From: Pseudomonadota bacterium
GTDB lineage: Bacteria > Pseudomonadota > Alphaproteobacteria > Acetobacterales > Acetobacteraceae
Direction of reading: 5' to 3'
DNA length: 58,959 nucleotides
Assembly: GCA_021808545.1 (NCBI GenBank)
Contig: JAKBBM010000004.1
Span: 1 to 58,959 of the forward strand
Of the stretch, positions 34,659 to 43,277 are shown in pieces. The notes beneath the pieces are model-generated. The model saw only the letters and a program-made list of their open reading frames with translations. It was not told the origin of the DNA and ran no database searches. The number at the start of each line of letters is the position of its first letter. Within the stretch, counting starts at the first letter, position 1. The translations under genes were made by a program, and so were the position numbers.

Positions 34659-35825
34659 ATGCCTGTGACCGACGACGTTTATCAGCTTACGGCAGCGCCC
34701 TTGTCCAAGCGCTTGGCGCGCGGCTGGCATTGCCTTGGCCCCGCCGCGCGGTATGCCGATGGGCAGCCGCATAAGGTTGAGGCGTTCAACACCCAGCTTG
34801 TCGTGTTCCGTACAGAAAGCGGCGCGCTGGCGGCGTTGAACGATTTTTGTCCGCATATGGGGGCGGCGCTGTCTGAAGGGCGGGTGCGCGGTGATTCGGT
34901 CGCCTGCCCGTTTCATGATTGGCGTTGGGGGCAAGATGGACGCTGCACCGGTATTCCGTATGCCAAGCGCATTCCACCGCGCGCGCGCACACGTTCTTGG
35001 CCCCTGAAAGTGGTCGACCGGGTTCTTTATGTGTGGCATGACCCAGAGCGTAAGCCGCCTCCGGTCGAGATTACGCTCCCCGGGATTGAGGGATTTGAGA
35101 CCGATTATGCGGACTGGTCCTACAGCCTGCATCGCATTGCCACCAACCCGCGCGAACTGGTCGATAATCTGGTTGATGTGGCGCACTTCTTTTATGTGCA
35201 TGGGCAGGGGGTGAACCGGCTTTGCGCGTTTTTTGGCAACCGCTTCGAGGGGCATGTTGCCTGGCAGATTTTGGAAAGCGAGCCCCATGAGGGGAATTAT
35301 GATAAGATGCAGATTGGTGTTGCGGCTGAACAGGTTGTTGGCCGGCGCACGGAAACCGCTTATTTTGGTCCGGCCTACCTGAAATCGCGGCTGCTCATTC
35401 CGTTTGAGGATGAGATGACCGAAAATTACATTATTTTGGCTCAGCAGCCGATCAACGAAACTGAATTTGACCTGCATATGCTCATCACGACCCGCAAGCG
35501 GCCGGATCTGACTGATGAGCAGAACAATCTGCGTGCCGCGCAAATGGCCGAGATGTTGCGCATGGGTACGCTGCAGGATGTCCATATTTGGAAGACTAAG
35601 ACGCGTATCGACAACCCCTTGCTGTGTGATGGGGATGGGCCGATCTATCAGCTGCGCCGCTGGTATGAGCAATTCTTTGTCAATATTGCCGATGTGACGC
35701 CGCAAATGACGCAGCGTGAAGAAATTATCACTGACACCCGGTACGCATACGAGGTGTGGGGCCGCCAGTCAGAAGAGCGTATCGCCGAGCTGGAAGCGGC
35801 GGGCATATCCGTGCCAATTTATTAG
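34659..35825 (+). CDS. kshA: KshA-like Rieske oxygenase (3-ketosteroid 9alpha-hydroxylase family)
   Basis: 388 residues. Rieske ligands Cys64, His66, Cys83, His86 (CPHMG ... CPFHDW); mononuclear iron at Asp173-x2-His176-x4-His181. Long stretches match my memory of mycobacterial KshA: VACPFHDWRWGQDGRC, ARTRSW, LQDVHIWKTKTRIDNPLL, and QLRRWYEQFFVNIADVTP. KshA hydroxylates C9 of 3-ketosteroids, the step that leads to B-ring opening. The ATG at 34659 is only 1 bp from AGGAG; a GTG at 34665 has 7-bp spacing and may be the true start. The exact substrate is not proved. Confidence 0.92.
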   Translation: MPVTDDVYQLTAAPLSKRLARGWHCLGPAARYADGQPHKVEAFNTQLVVFRTESGALAALNDFCPHMGAALSEGRVRGDSVACPFHDWRWGQDGRCTGIPYAKRIPPRARTRSWPLKVVDRVLYVWHDPERKPPPVEITLPGIEGFETDYADWSYSLHRIATNPRELVDNLVDVAHFFYVHGQGVNRLCAFFGNRFEGHVAWQILESEPHEGNYDKMQIGVAAEQVVGRRTETAYFGPAYLKSRLLIPFEDEMTENYIILAQQPINETEFDLHMLITTRKRPDLTDEQNNLRAAQMAEMLRMGTLQDVHIWKTKTRIDNPLLCDGDGPIYQLRRWYEQFFVNIADVTPQMTQREEIITDTRYAYEVWGRQSEERIAELEAAGISVPIY

Positions 35826-35869
35826 ATCTTCGCCATTATGAGCTGTGATGCGGGCTGTTTGGGCTTGTT

Positions 35870-36052
35870 TCAGCTATCGGCTTCGGGCTTGTCTGGGAGG
35901 AGCGTTTGCTTTGGTGCGGGGCTGTCGGTGATGGGAGCGGTTTCTGGCGGTAGCGCTGCCTGTGCCGATGGACGGGGGGCTTTGATGATGGCGATGATCA
36001 AGACCGCCAGAAGAATAGCGGTAAAGCCGATGACTGCCAGAATTTGTGCCAT
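35870..36052 (-). CDS. Small single-pass membrane protein downstream of PBP2
   Basis: 60 residues: one hydrophobic helix (ILAVIGFTAILLAVLIIAIIK, about 4-24) and a Pro/Ala-rich tail (APRPSAQAALPPETAPITDSPAPKQTLLP). The start is 12 bp after the PBP2 stop on the same strand, so it is likely translated from the same message. No family is recognised. Its shape, a short anchor with a proline-rich tail outside, recalls small accessory subunits of cell-wall complexes; this is speculation. Confidence 0.5.
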   Translation of the reverse strand: MAQILAVIGFTAILLAVLIIAIIKAPRPSAQAALPPETAPITDSPAPKQTLLPDKPEADS

Positions 36053-36064
36053 ATTTAATACCTG

Positions 36065-37876
36065 TCAGGCCTGTTGGATGCCGTTGCTTAAGGCGTGGGT
36101 GAATATGTCCCGCGCGGCCTTGACCGGATCGAGCAAAGCGCCATGCTCGATGACGACAGCTGCCGCGAATAAGGGGTTTTTTACCGGCGCGTAGCCCACG
36201 AACAAGGCGTTTGGCCGGTATTTCCAGGGCAGGCGGGCATCGTTGTAATTGGCGGCTTCCATTGCAGTACTTTCGCTGATCACCTGGGCTGTGCCGGTTT
36301 TGCCGGCCATGTGCTGGCCCGCCACGTTCAGCCTTCCGCCCCAGGATGTGCCAAGCGGCGTGTTGACCACCTCGTTCATACCCTGGCGCACGGTGGCAAG
36401 ATGCGGGGTGGTGAGCTTTAACGAGGCGGGCTGTGCGAGCGGTTCTGGCCGGCCATTGATGGCACCTAGCAGACGCGGCTCTATGGCCCGGCCCGTGGCA
36501 ATGCGCGCGGCCATGACGGCCAGATTTAAAGGTGTAAAAAGAGAATAGCCCTGCCCGATACCCTGGATCGCGGTATGGCCTTGAGTCCAATCGAGCCCGC
36601 GTTTGCGTGCCCAGTGCCGGGTTGGCAGAAAGCCGGCCGCTAGCCCCGGAAAATCGAGGGCTGGCGTGCCGGTAAGGCCAAGCCTGGCTCCCATGGCCGC
36701 CATTTTGTCGATGCCGGTGCGCAGTGCGACATGATAGAAAAAAATGTCACAGCTTTGCTGCAGCGCCGAAGCGGCGTCCATCCAGCCATGGCCGCTGCGC
36801 AGCCAGCAGTAGAAAATATGATCGCCAATTTTCATGTGGCCGGCACAGAAGAATTTGGTCTTGGGCGTGATCGTCTCGCAACGTAGCGCGGCCAGGGCGA
36901 CGGTGGGCTTGAACGTGGAGCCCGGCGCATATAGCCCTTGAGTCGCACGGTTGAGCAGGGGGTGCTGGGGATCGCGCATCCAGCGCGCCCAGACATCGTC
37001 TGGCACGCCGTCGTCGAAATAGCTTTGATCAAAGGACGGGGCGCTGACCATGGCCCTGATAGCGCCGTTGCGCGCGTCCATGAGCACAAGCGCGCCTGGC
37101 CGGTTGTTCAGAATTTGCGCGGCCTGGGTCTGTAATTTGGCATCCAAGGTCAGGGCCAGGGATTTACCGGACGCCCCCGCCTTGCGGGCCAGAACCCGCA
37201 CCACGCTGCCGCGGTCATTTACTTCTGATTCAATGACGCCCGGCGCGCCGAACAGGGCGCTGTTATGGGCTTGTTCTATACCTGACCCACCCACACGCAC
37301 ACCGGGCAGGGCCAGAACCGGGTTGGCCTTGGCCGCGGTAGCGCTGGGCGGCACGACATAGCCGACCGTATGGGCTGTGTGGGGACCAAGTGGGTAGGTA
37401 CGGACAAAGACACGTTCGATCATTACGCCAGGGAGCTGCGGCCTATGGACTTCGAGCCGCGCCATGTCATCCCAGCTGAGCTGGTCCTTAAGCGGCACGG
37501 GCATGTAGCGGCGCGGACCGTTAAGGATTTTTGTCAGCCGTGCGCGCTCATCCGCTGATAGAGGGATCAGTTTTTCGAAACGGGCCAATGCGGCTGGCGC
37601 ATCCGACCAGTCGGACAGCAGGAGCATGGCCCGCCAGCGCTGGCTGTTGCCGGCCAGGAGCACGCCTTTATAATCGGTGATCGGGCCGCGCGCGGGTGGC
37701 ACCAAGCGTTCGATGGTTGCATTGTCCCGCGCCAGCCGGCTGTAACGCGGATATTGGCGCACCTGTAGGCCATAAAGCCGCCAGGCAATGGCGCCAAAAG
37801 AGAATGTCTGCACACCGCCCACGACAAGCGCGCGACGGGTGAAGCGGCTATGTTCCATGATTCCACGCTTCATCAT
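36065..37876 (-). CDS. mrdA: Penicillin-binding protein 2 (transpeptidase)
   Basis: 603 residues from the ATG at 37876, which has GGAG 8 bp upstream. A membrane anchor (about 15-37) precedes the dimerisation domain and transpeptidase. The active site has Ser320-x2-Lys323 (APGSTFK), Ser375-Cys-Asp377 (SxD, the PBP2 form of SxN) and Lys526-Thr-Gly. It crosslinks lateral-wall peptidoglycan in elongating cells. No mreBCD or rodA is nearby, and an amidase and PBP3-like gene lie on the other strand, so this may be an extra copy outside the usual cluster. Confidence 0.92.
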   Translation of the reverse strand: MMKRGIMEHSRFTRRALVVGGVQTFSFGAIAWRLYGLQVRQYPRYSRLARDNATIERLVPPARGPITDYKGVLLAGNSQRWRAMLLLSDWSDAPAALARFEKLIPLSADERARLTKILNGPRRYMPVPLKDQLSWDDMARLEVHRPQLPGVMIERVFVRTYPLGPHTAHTVGYVVPPSATAAKANPVLALPGVRVGGSGIEQAHNSALFGAPGVIESEVNDRGSVVRVLARKAGASGKSLALTLDAKLQTQAAQILNNRPGALVLMDARNGAIRAMVSAPSFDQSYFDDGVPDDVWARWMRDPQHPLLNRATQGLYAPGSTFKPTVALAALRCETITPKTKFFCAGHMKIGDHIFYCWLRSGHGWMDAASALQQSCDIFFYHVALRTGIDKMAAMGARLGLTGTPALDFPGLAAGFLPTRHWARKRGLDWTQGHTAIQGIGQGYSLFTPLNLAVMAARIATGRAIEPRLLGAINGRPEPLAQPASLKLTTPHLATVRQGMNEVVNTPLGTSWGGRLNVAGQHMAGKTGTAQVISESTAMEAANYNDARLPWKYRPNALFVGYAPVKNPLFAAAVVIEHGALLDPVKAARDIFTHALSNGIQQA

Positions 37877-38300
37877 GGTTTGGCTCCGCTGAACGCTCAA
37901 CTTATTAAAGGCATCGACAGGGTCTCGTGCACTGTCTGCTTGCGCAGACCGTGTGCCGATGTGCTAGTGGAGCAGGCTGAGAGTTGCAAATGCGCTAGGC
38001 ATGCACAGAGACTGATCTGAAACTTTTTGTTAAATTCAGGCGTTGTTGGATTCTTTTGCGGCCTTGGTGTGGCGGGAATAATATGGAATCCATGCTGTGC
38101 TGGCGGAAACGAGGCTCTGTAAAGTGTTACAAAAAATTACAATGACACAGATAATTACAATAAAGATTTCAATAGCACAGATCTCGTTCTTGCGCTTAAG
38201 TCGCGATGAGAGCAATAGGTTATAATATCTTGAATAAAGGGCTTCATTCGCTGGCGGCGCATGAGGCTGTTTTGGCTTTGTCTTGGAAGGAGCATGAGAA
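37877..38300. promoter_or_regulatory. 424-bp divergent promoter region between PBP2 and amidase genes
   Basis: No solid gene. A perfect hairpin GTCTGC TTGC GCAGAC lies at 37934-37949. An AT-rich stretch from about 38120 carries near-identical direct repeats AATGACACAGAT (38141-38152) and AATAGCACAGAT (38171-38182), exactly 30 bp apart, plus three ATTACAA-like motifs. These look like regulator sites upstream of the amidase/PBP3 genes. Confidence 0.45.
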
Positions 38301-39131
38301 ATGGCAGTCACGCGCCGTCTTTTATGTGACCTTGGCGTGAAATTGGCGATGTCGGGCCCTTTTTGGATGCAGGCGGGGCTGGCAAAAGCTTTTCAGAATC
38401 ATACGGCTTTGCCCGCCGCTACCAAACCACGGCACCCGCATTTGATTGTGATTGATCCTGGCCATGGCGGCAAGGATCCTGGCTGCATAGGCTCTGGTAA
38501 TATCTATGAAAAGGATATTGTTCTTGCGACGGCATGGGATCTGAACCACATGCTGCGCCGCGCGGGTTATCAAACATTGATGACACGCGACCGCGATGTG
38601 TTCATCTCGCTGCAAAATAGGGTGGATTTTGCCGAGCGCCACCGTGCTGCCTTGTTCGTGTCCGTGCATGCGAATTCCATTGCCGGGCATTCCAATATAA
38701 GGGGGGCCTCGGTTTATACATTCTCACCCGATCCGTCAGATCCGCTGGCAGCGGAAATCGCGCGCAGTGAGAATGGCGTGGAAAAGATCTCCACGCCCGC
38801 TTTTAAGGGGGTTTCACCACGTGTCAGCCGGATTCTGTTTGATCTGATGAGCCGCAGCACAAAAGTGGAATCCGCTTTGGCGCAGCAAAAGATGGTTAAT
38901 TCGCTTTCGCATCATGTCGATATGCTGCCAAACCCTGCGCGTAAGGCGACATTTGCCGTTCTGCAATCGGCTGCTATTCCAAGCATTTTGGTTGAGACGG
39001 CATTTTTATCAAACCCGCAGGATGAGGCGGCGTTGCGTACGCCTGCATTTCGGGCGCGGATTGCGGGCTCTATGAAGGCCGCGGTTGATGCCTGGTTTGT
39101 GGCGCGCCAGCATGCGCTGGAGGCCATTTAA
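38301..39131 (+). CDS. N-acetylmuramoyl-L-alanine amidase (Amidase_3, AmiA/B/C type)
   Basis: 276 residues. Zinc ligands His55 (VIDPGHGGKDPG), Glu70 (YEKDI) and His123 (SVHANS); catalytic Glu232 in ILVETAFLSNP. It removes stem peptides from N-acetylmuramic acid, usually during cell separation. The N-terminus MAVTRRLLCDLGVKLAMSG may be a Tat signal. The AMIN domain of AmiC is missing, so the enzyme is the short form. It is followed 44 bp later by a PBP3-like gene. Confidence 0.92.
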   Translation: MAVTRRLLCDLGVKLAMSGPFWMQAGLAKAFQNHTALPAATKPRHPHLIVIDPGHGGKDPGCIGSGNIYEKDIVLATAWDLNHMLRRAGYQTLMTRDRDVFISLQNRVDFAERHRAALFVSVHANSIAGHSNIRGASVYTFSPDPSDPLAAEIARSENGVEKISTPAFKGVSPRVSRILFDLMSRSTKVESALAQQKMVNSLSHHVDMLPNPARKATFAVLQSAAIPSILVETAFLSNPQDEAALRTPAFRARIAGSMKAAVDAWFVARQHALEAI

Positions 39132-39175
39132 GGTCTGGCATATGATGAACCGCCTTTTGGACATGGCGTGAGATT

Positions 39176-41113
39176 TTGCAAAAGCGGGGGCTACTCTTAA
39201 CTCGTCCCGGACATTATAGCGTGCCTCCGGGATGGCGCGATACATATCGTTTTCGAATTATTGCTTTTGCTTTTGCTTTTGCCGCAGCTTATCTTGCTAT
39301 CTTTGCCCGGGTTGTTGATGTCACCGTTATCCATCCGGTCAAGCCTAGCCCGGCTTTTCTGGCGGCGGTATTGCCAGATACGCATTTTACGCCGCCCTTG
39401 CCTGGTCGCGCGCCGATTGTTGACCGCAATGGCCTGCTCATGGCGGTTTCGCTGCCGGGGGCGGCGTTATTTGCCAATCCGCGGCAGATTAGCCATCCGA
39501 CGCAGATCTCGGCACAGCTTAAGACCATATTGCCCTTCATCGATACCAAACTCACCACAAGGCTTTTGTCCGACAAAGCGATGAGCTTTGTTTATCTGGA
39601 CCGGCATTTGACGCCGCCGCAGGAATTGGCGGTGAATCAGCTTGGCATTCCCGGACTTTATTTCCTGCATACATGGCAGCGCCATTATCCGAATGGAAAT
39701 ATTGCCGCGCATATTTTGGGCGGGGTTACACCAGGACAAAATGGTGTTTCGGGAGTTGAGAAAACATTTAATCATCGTTTGAACGCTGATCCCGGTAAAC
39801 CGCTTAGACTTTCGATTGATCTGCGTGTTCAATCCATTGTGCAGCAGGAAGTGGCCAAGGCCATGCGTGATTATGATGCGCGCGGCGCCTGTGGTATTGT
39901 GGAGAGTATGAGGGGGCGGATTTTGGCGATGGTCAGCCTGCCCAACTATAATGCGAATGATTTCCACAATGCGCCGGCGGATGCCCTGACCGACCGTTGT
40001 ATTTCAGGCGATTACGAGCCGGGTAGTGTGATGAAGCTGATGACCCTGGCTTCCGCCCTGCAATCGGGTCTTATGCATGTGTGGGACCGTTTTAATACTA
40101 CGCATCCGCTTTTCGTGGACGGGTTTGCGGTGACTGATTACGAACCCGCCCATCATTGGCTAGCGATGCCGGCGATTCTCGCCTATTCGTCAAACATTGG
40201 CGCTTCGCGAATCGCAACGATATTGGGACCAGAAATTCAGCACGCGTGGCTGCGTAAAATGGGATTTTTCAACCGCTCCCCCATTCAACTGCCCGGCACG
40301 CAATATGGTCTGTGGCACGATAAGCAGAATTGGAATCTTCTCACCACCATGTCGGTGAGTTTTGGCAATGGTATTGCCATGACGCCGATTGTGCTGGTGA
40401 ATGCGGTTGTTGCTGATTTGAATGGCGGTATTTTGTTTAAACCCACCTTGCTGGCGCCACGCCCAGGCGCGCAGCCGCGCCGGGGCGTGCGGGTTATGCG
40501 GCCAGGTGTTTCAATCGCCATGCGCAAGATGATGCGCGGTGTGGTGCTAGCGGGCACTGGGGCTTACGCGCGCGTGCCTGGCTATTTGGTGGGCGGTAAA
40601 ACGGGCACCTCCCAGGTGGTGGGGGCGGATGGACGATACGATACAGATTTGAACAACGCCTCTTTTCTGGGGGCGTTTCCGATGAATCATCCGCGTTATG
40701 TCGTCTATGTTCTGGTCATTCATCCCAAGCCCACGAAAAAAATGCAGCATTTTTCCTTTGGCTTTACCACGGGCGGCTATGTGGCCGCTCCGGCCGTGGG
40801 GCGGATTATCAGCCGAATCGGGCCGATGCTGGGGATGCAGCCGCTCTCGGGCAAGGCTTTGGCCCGGGCGCGGGCGAAGTGGAAATTGCCGCTGGCACCC
40901 GCCGTGCCGCCGGGTGCTGTGGCGCTGGGGCCTAAAAACCCCCTGCCGCCGGGGGCTAACCGTTTTGCTTACGTTCTTGAAGGCAAGCCGGTGCCGGAGC
41001 ATCTGGACCGTGCCTTGCAGAGGCTCGCCCTTAAACGTGTCGAGATGGCCGTGCCGGGGCAAACGGTTTTCTCAGATCCGCAGCCAGCCAAGTCTGGAAA
41101 CGGTAGTGTTTGA
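39176..41113 (+). CDS. FtsI/PBP3-like class B penicillin-binding protein
   Basis: 645 residues. A membrane helix at about 27-49, a pedestal domain, then transpeptidase with Ser284-x2-Lys287 (EPGSVMK), Ser338-Ser-Asn340 and Lys475-Thr-Gly (GGKTGTSQ). It resembles FtsI, which builds septal peptidoglycan, but it lies outside any division-cell-wall cluster and follows an amidase. No ATG or GTG is available upstream of the membrane helix; the TTG at 39176, in weak ribosome-binding context, is the first plausible start after a stop at 39146. Probably a paralogue of the main FtsI. Confidence 0.88.
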   Translation: MQKRGLLLTRPGHYSVPPGWRDTYRFRIIAFAFAFAAAYLAIFARVVDVTVIHPVKPSPAFLAAVLPDTHFTPPLPGRAPIVDRNGLLMAVSLPGAALFANPRQISHPTQISAQLKTILPFIDTKLTTRLLSDKAMSFVYLDRHLTPPQELAVNQLGIPGLYFLHTWQRHYPNGNIAAHILGGVTPGQNGVSGVEKTFNHRLNADPGKPLRLSIDLRVQSIVQQEVAKAMRDYDARGACGIVESMRGRILAMVSLPNYNANDFHNAPADALTDRCISGDYEPGSVMKLMTLASALQSGLMHVWDRFNTTHPLFVDGFAVTDYEPAHHWLAMPAILAYSSNIGASRIATILGPEIQHAWLRKMGFFNRSPIQLPGTQYGLWHDKQNWNLLTTMSVSFGNGIAMTPIVLVNAVVADLNGGILFKPTLLAPRPGAQPRRGVRVMRPGVSIAMRKMMRGVVLAGTGAYARVPGYLVGGKTGTSQVVGADGRYDTDLNNASFLGAFPMNHPRYVVYVLVIHPKPTKKMQHFSFGFTTGGYVAAPAVGRIISRIGPMLGMQPLSGKALARARAKWKLPLAPAVPPGAVALGPKNPLPPGANRFAYVLEGKPVPEHLDRALQRLALKRVEMAVPGQTVFSDPQPAKSGNGSV

Positions 41114-41333
41114 GAGAGTATGCGTTTATACACGGTCGCGGCAGTTTGGCGTGGACCAAGGAAATTAGCAGCTATAGGCTGTACATAGGCCTTGAATCTA
41201 TTGGGTTAGCCAAAGACAGGAGCCCCACAGTCTTCCATGCTGCCATTGCACTTTAGGTACCAAGGGGCACCCCCGCGCGGAAATGCCCCCAGAAACAACA
41301 AGGCATGGTTCATGCCTCAAACAACGCCCGAAC

Positions 41334-42101
41334 TTACTCAAGCACGAGAGGATCTCTGCGTATTTCCTCCCGCGCCATGGCCTCCCACAAGAAGGGAAAA
41401 CCATTTGAATCAGTCCGCACGCCCGTTGCGGTAGCGATATTCGCAGGCAAGGGCACACCGTCGCCCAGCATCTCCACACGCCATGCAAGACGGGCACGCC
41501 ACTCCAGCGTGATGGCCCGCAAATGCGCTTGGCGGATTCCATTTGCCACTAACAGCACACCATGATTGGCCAAGAGCGCCCATTTATTTTTACCCAGCGC
41601 CCGTGCCGCGGCATGACCCGCGGCGGCATCTTCGACTGTTCCGCGATATTCATCATATAATACCGGATCGGTATCCACCATCGCCGATGTCTGATCGTAA
41701 ATCGGCGGAATGCGGCCCACCGCTGACCATACCGCACCCCATTCAGGATGATTGTGAATAACAACATCAACATCATGCCGTAGCGAGTGGATATCAATAT
41801 GAAGATTGATCGCTGGGGTTATATTCCAATCACCTTCAATCACCTTGCCCTTGGCGTCCAAACGCAGAATATCAGATGCCGTGAGTTCACCCCAGGTCAA
41901 CTCCCAGGGGTTTGCAAGATAAGTTCCATCGGGCTGGCGAAACGTAATATGTCCGGCGATATGATCATTATATCCCTCGCGGTACAATACGCGGCACAGC
42001 AAGGCGACAGATTGGCGTGGAGTAAGCTGCGGCAGTAGAGCATGCCGGCCTGGATTTGGCGCGTATTGTTTTAGTAATTCATGGTTGATTTCCGCTTTCA
42101 T
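41334..42101 (-). CDS. Class II aldolase/adducin family protein
   Basis: 255 residues. The zinc-site motif HNHPEW (about 118-123) and LLANHGVLLV carry the metal histidines of the fuculose-aldolase/adducin fold. AGHITFRQPDGTYLANP is the usual N-terminal signature. Members without a clear sugar-phosphate pocket act on assorted hydroxy/oxo compounds. It lies 45 bp downstream of the TauD-type dioxygenase on the same strand, so they are probably co-transcribed. The substrate is unknown. Confidence 0.88.
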   Translation of the reverse strand: MKAEINHELLKQYAPNPGRHALLPQLTPRQSVALLCRVLYREGYNDHIAGHITFRQPDGTYLANPWELTWGELTASDILRLDAKGKVIEGDWNITPAINLHIDIHSLRHDVDVVIHNHPEWGAVWSAVGRIPPIYDQTSAMVDTDPVLYDEYRGTVEDAAAGHAAARALGKNKWALLANHGVLLVANGIRQAHLRAITLEWRARLAWRVEMLGDGVPLPANIATATGVRTDSNGFPFLWEAMAREEIRRDPLVLE

Positions 42102-42146
42102 ATCATGATCCTCTTGTTTTTGGAGTAAACGTTGAATATCGTTATC

Positions 42147-42998
42147 TTATTTAAGCAATGATATATATTGTTGCTTCCGTGCGAATACAGAAATTCTGTG
42201 CATGCGTCGTTGATGCGGCTGATAGTCTAAAACGGCGTTATGCAGCACGCTTCTATTGTCCCAGATGGCCATGTCACCCAGGTGCCAGCGGTGCCTGAAC
42301 ATGAATTTTATATTCTGACAATGCGTATGCAGATAACCCAGCAGGGCATTGCTTTCAGTCGTGGAAATACCCTCGATATGGGTGGTGTAGGTCGGGCTGA
42401 TAAAGAGAGCCTTGCGCCCTGTCTGGGGGTGAATTTTGACCATGTCGTGTAAATGGCGTTGCCCCTTTTGAACAATTGCCACATAGCGCTCATACGTCAC
42501 CATATTTTGGCGCAACGCCTCTGCTATCGGCGCGTTCATGTCATGCCAAGCCTGAAGGCCTTCAAGATAATGTTTCATCCGATCGGATAGAGCATCGTAG
42601 GCCGATGTCATGCTGATCCAGCATGTATCCCCGCCACAGGGCGGTGTTATCTTGGCCTGTGTCATCGTGACAATCGGTGGACTGGACAGAAAACTCTCAT
42701 CATGATGCCACATATCCGCGCGCTCCCCGCGCTTTGAATCTATGATTGTGATTTGCGGGAATTCGGGGCCAAGATTTGGAAAATAAGTATGAATTTCAGG
42801 CATTCCAAAATGCTGGCCGATGGCCTGGTGATCCTCGAGCGAAAGGTCTGGAACATGCAGAATAATAACTTCATGTTTGACAAGTGCCGCCTCGATTTCG
42901 GCAAGCATGTCGGACTTGGATGAAAGATCAGGTTTTAGCCCGATTAATTCAGCACCTAGGATTGGACTCAAAGGACGTACCGTGAGTAATGACGACAT
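42147..42998 (-). CDS. TauD/TfdA family 2-oxoglutarate-dependent dioxygenase
   Basis: 283 residues from the ATG at 42998, which has GGGAAG 7 bp upstream; ATG at 43013 is also in frame. Iron ligands are His98, Asp100 (MWHHDESF) and His253 (NRSVLHNAV); Arg268 in RRMHRIS should bind 2-oxoglutarate. Family members hydroxylate taurine, chlorophenoxyacetates, alkylsulfates and others, releasing aldehydes or phenols. The divergent TetR gene is the likely regulator. Confidence 0.92.
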   Translation of the reverse strand: MSSLLTVRPLSPILGAELIGLKPDLSSKSDMLAEIEAALVKHEVIILHVPDLSLEDHQAIGQHFGMPEIHTYFPNLGPEFPQITIIDSKRGERADMWHHDESFLSSPPIVTMTQAKITPPCGGDTCWISMTSAYDALSDRMKHYLEGLQAWHDMNAPIAEALRQNMVTYERYVAIVQKGQRHLHDMVKIHPQTGRKALFISPTYTTHIEGISTTESNALLGYLHTHCQNIKFMFRHRWHLGDMAIWDNRSVLHNAVLDYQPHQRRMHRISVFARKQQYISLLK

Positions 42999-43277
42999 AA
43001 GCAGACTTCCCATAGACAATAGTAAAACGTCTTAAAAACGCGCGAATGAAAATACGTTCGCAATGGGATAACGGCCCTGCGGATCAGGAGGGCTTCCATA
43101 TAATGGTCTCATTGCGTCGTACCAAGGCCGTTTTTAACCAACGAGAATCATGATACAGGACCCACGAATACCAGGATATTCGCATTCTAAATGCCAGGCT
43201 AAGGCAGCGTAATAATATGTTTTTATTGTGTTTTTTTGGAATTCGGCCAAAGTTTTTCCCTCAGACTCGGATTTACC

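Noticed and set aside
34626-35705. 359-codon open frame on the minus strand
   Set aside because: Antisense to the KshA-like oxygenase, which has all Rieske and iron ligands.
38036-38311. 91-codon minus-strand frame with one hydrophobic helix
   Set aside because: It begins with GTG inside the amidase start, lacks a ribosome-binding site and uses AT-rich codons unlike neighbours. The region looks like a promoter.
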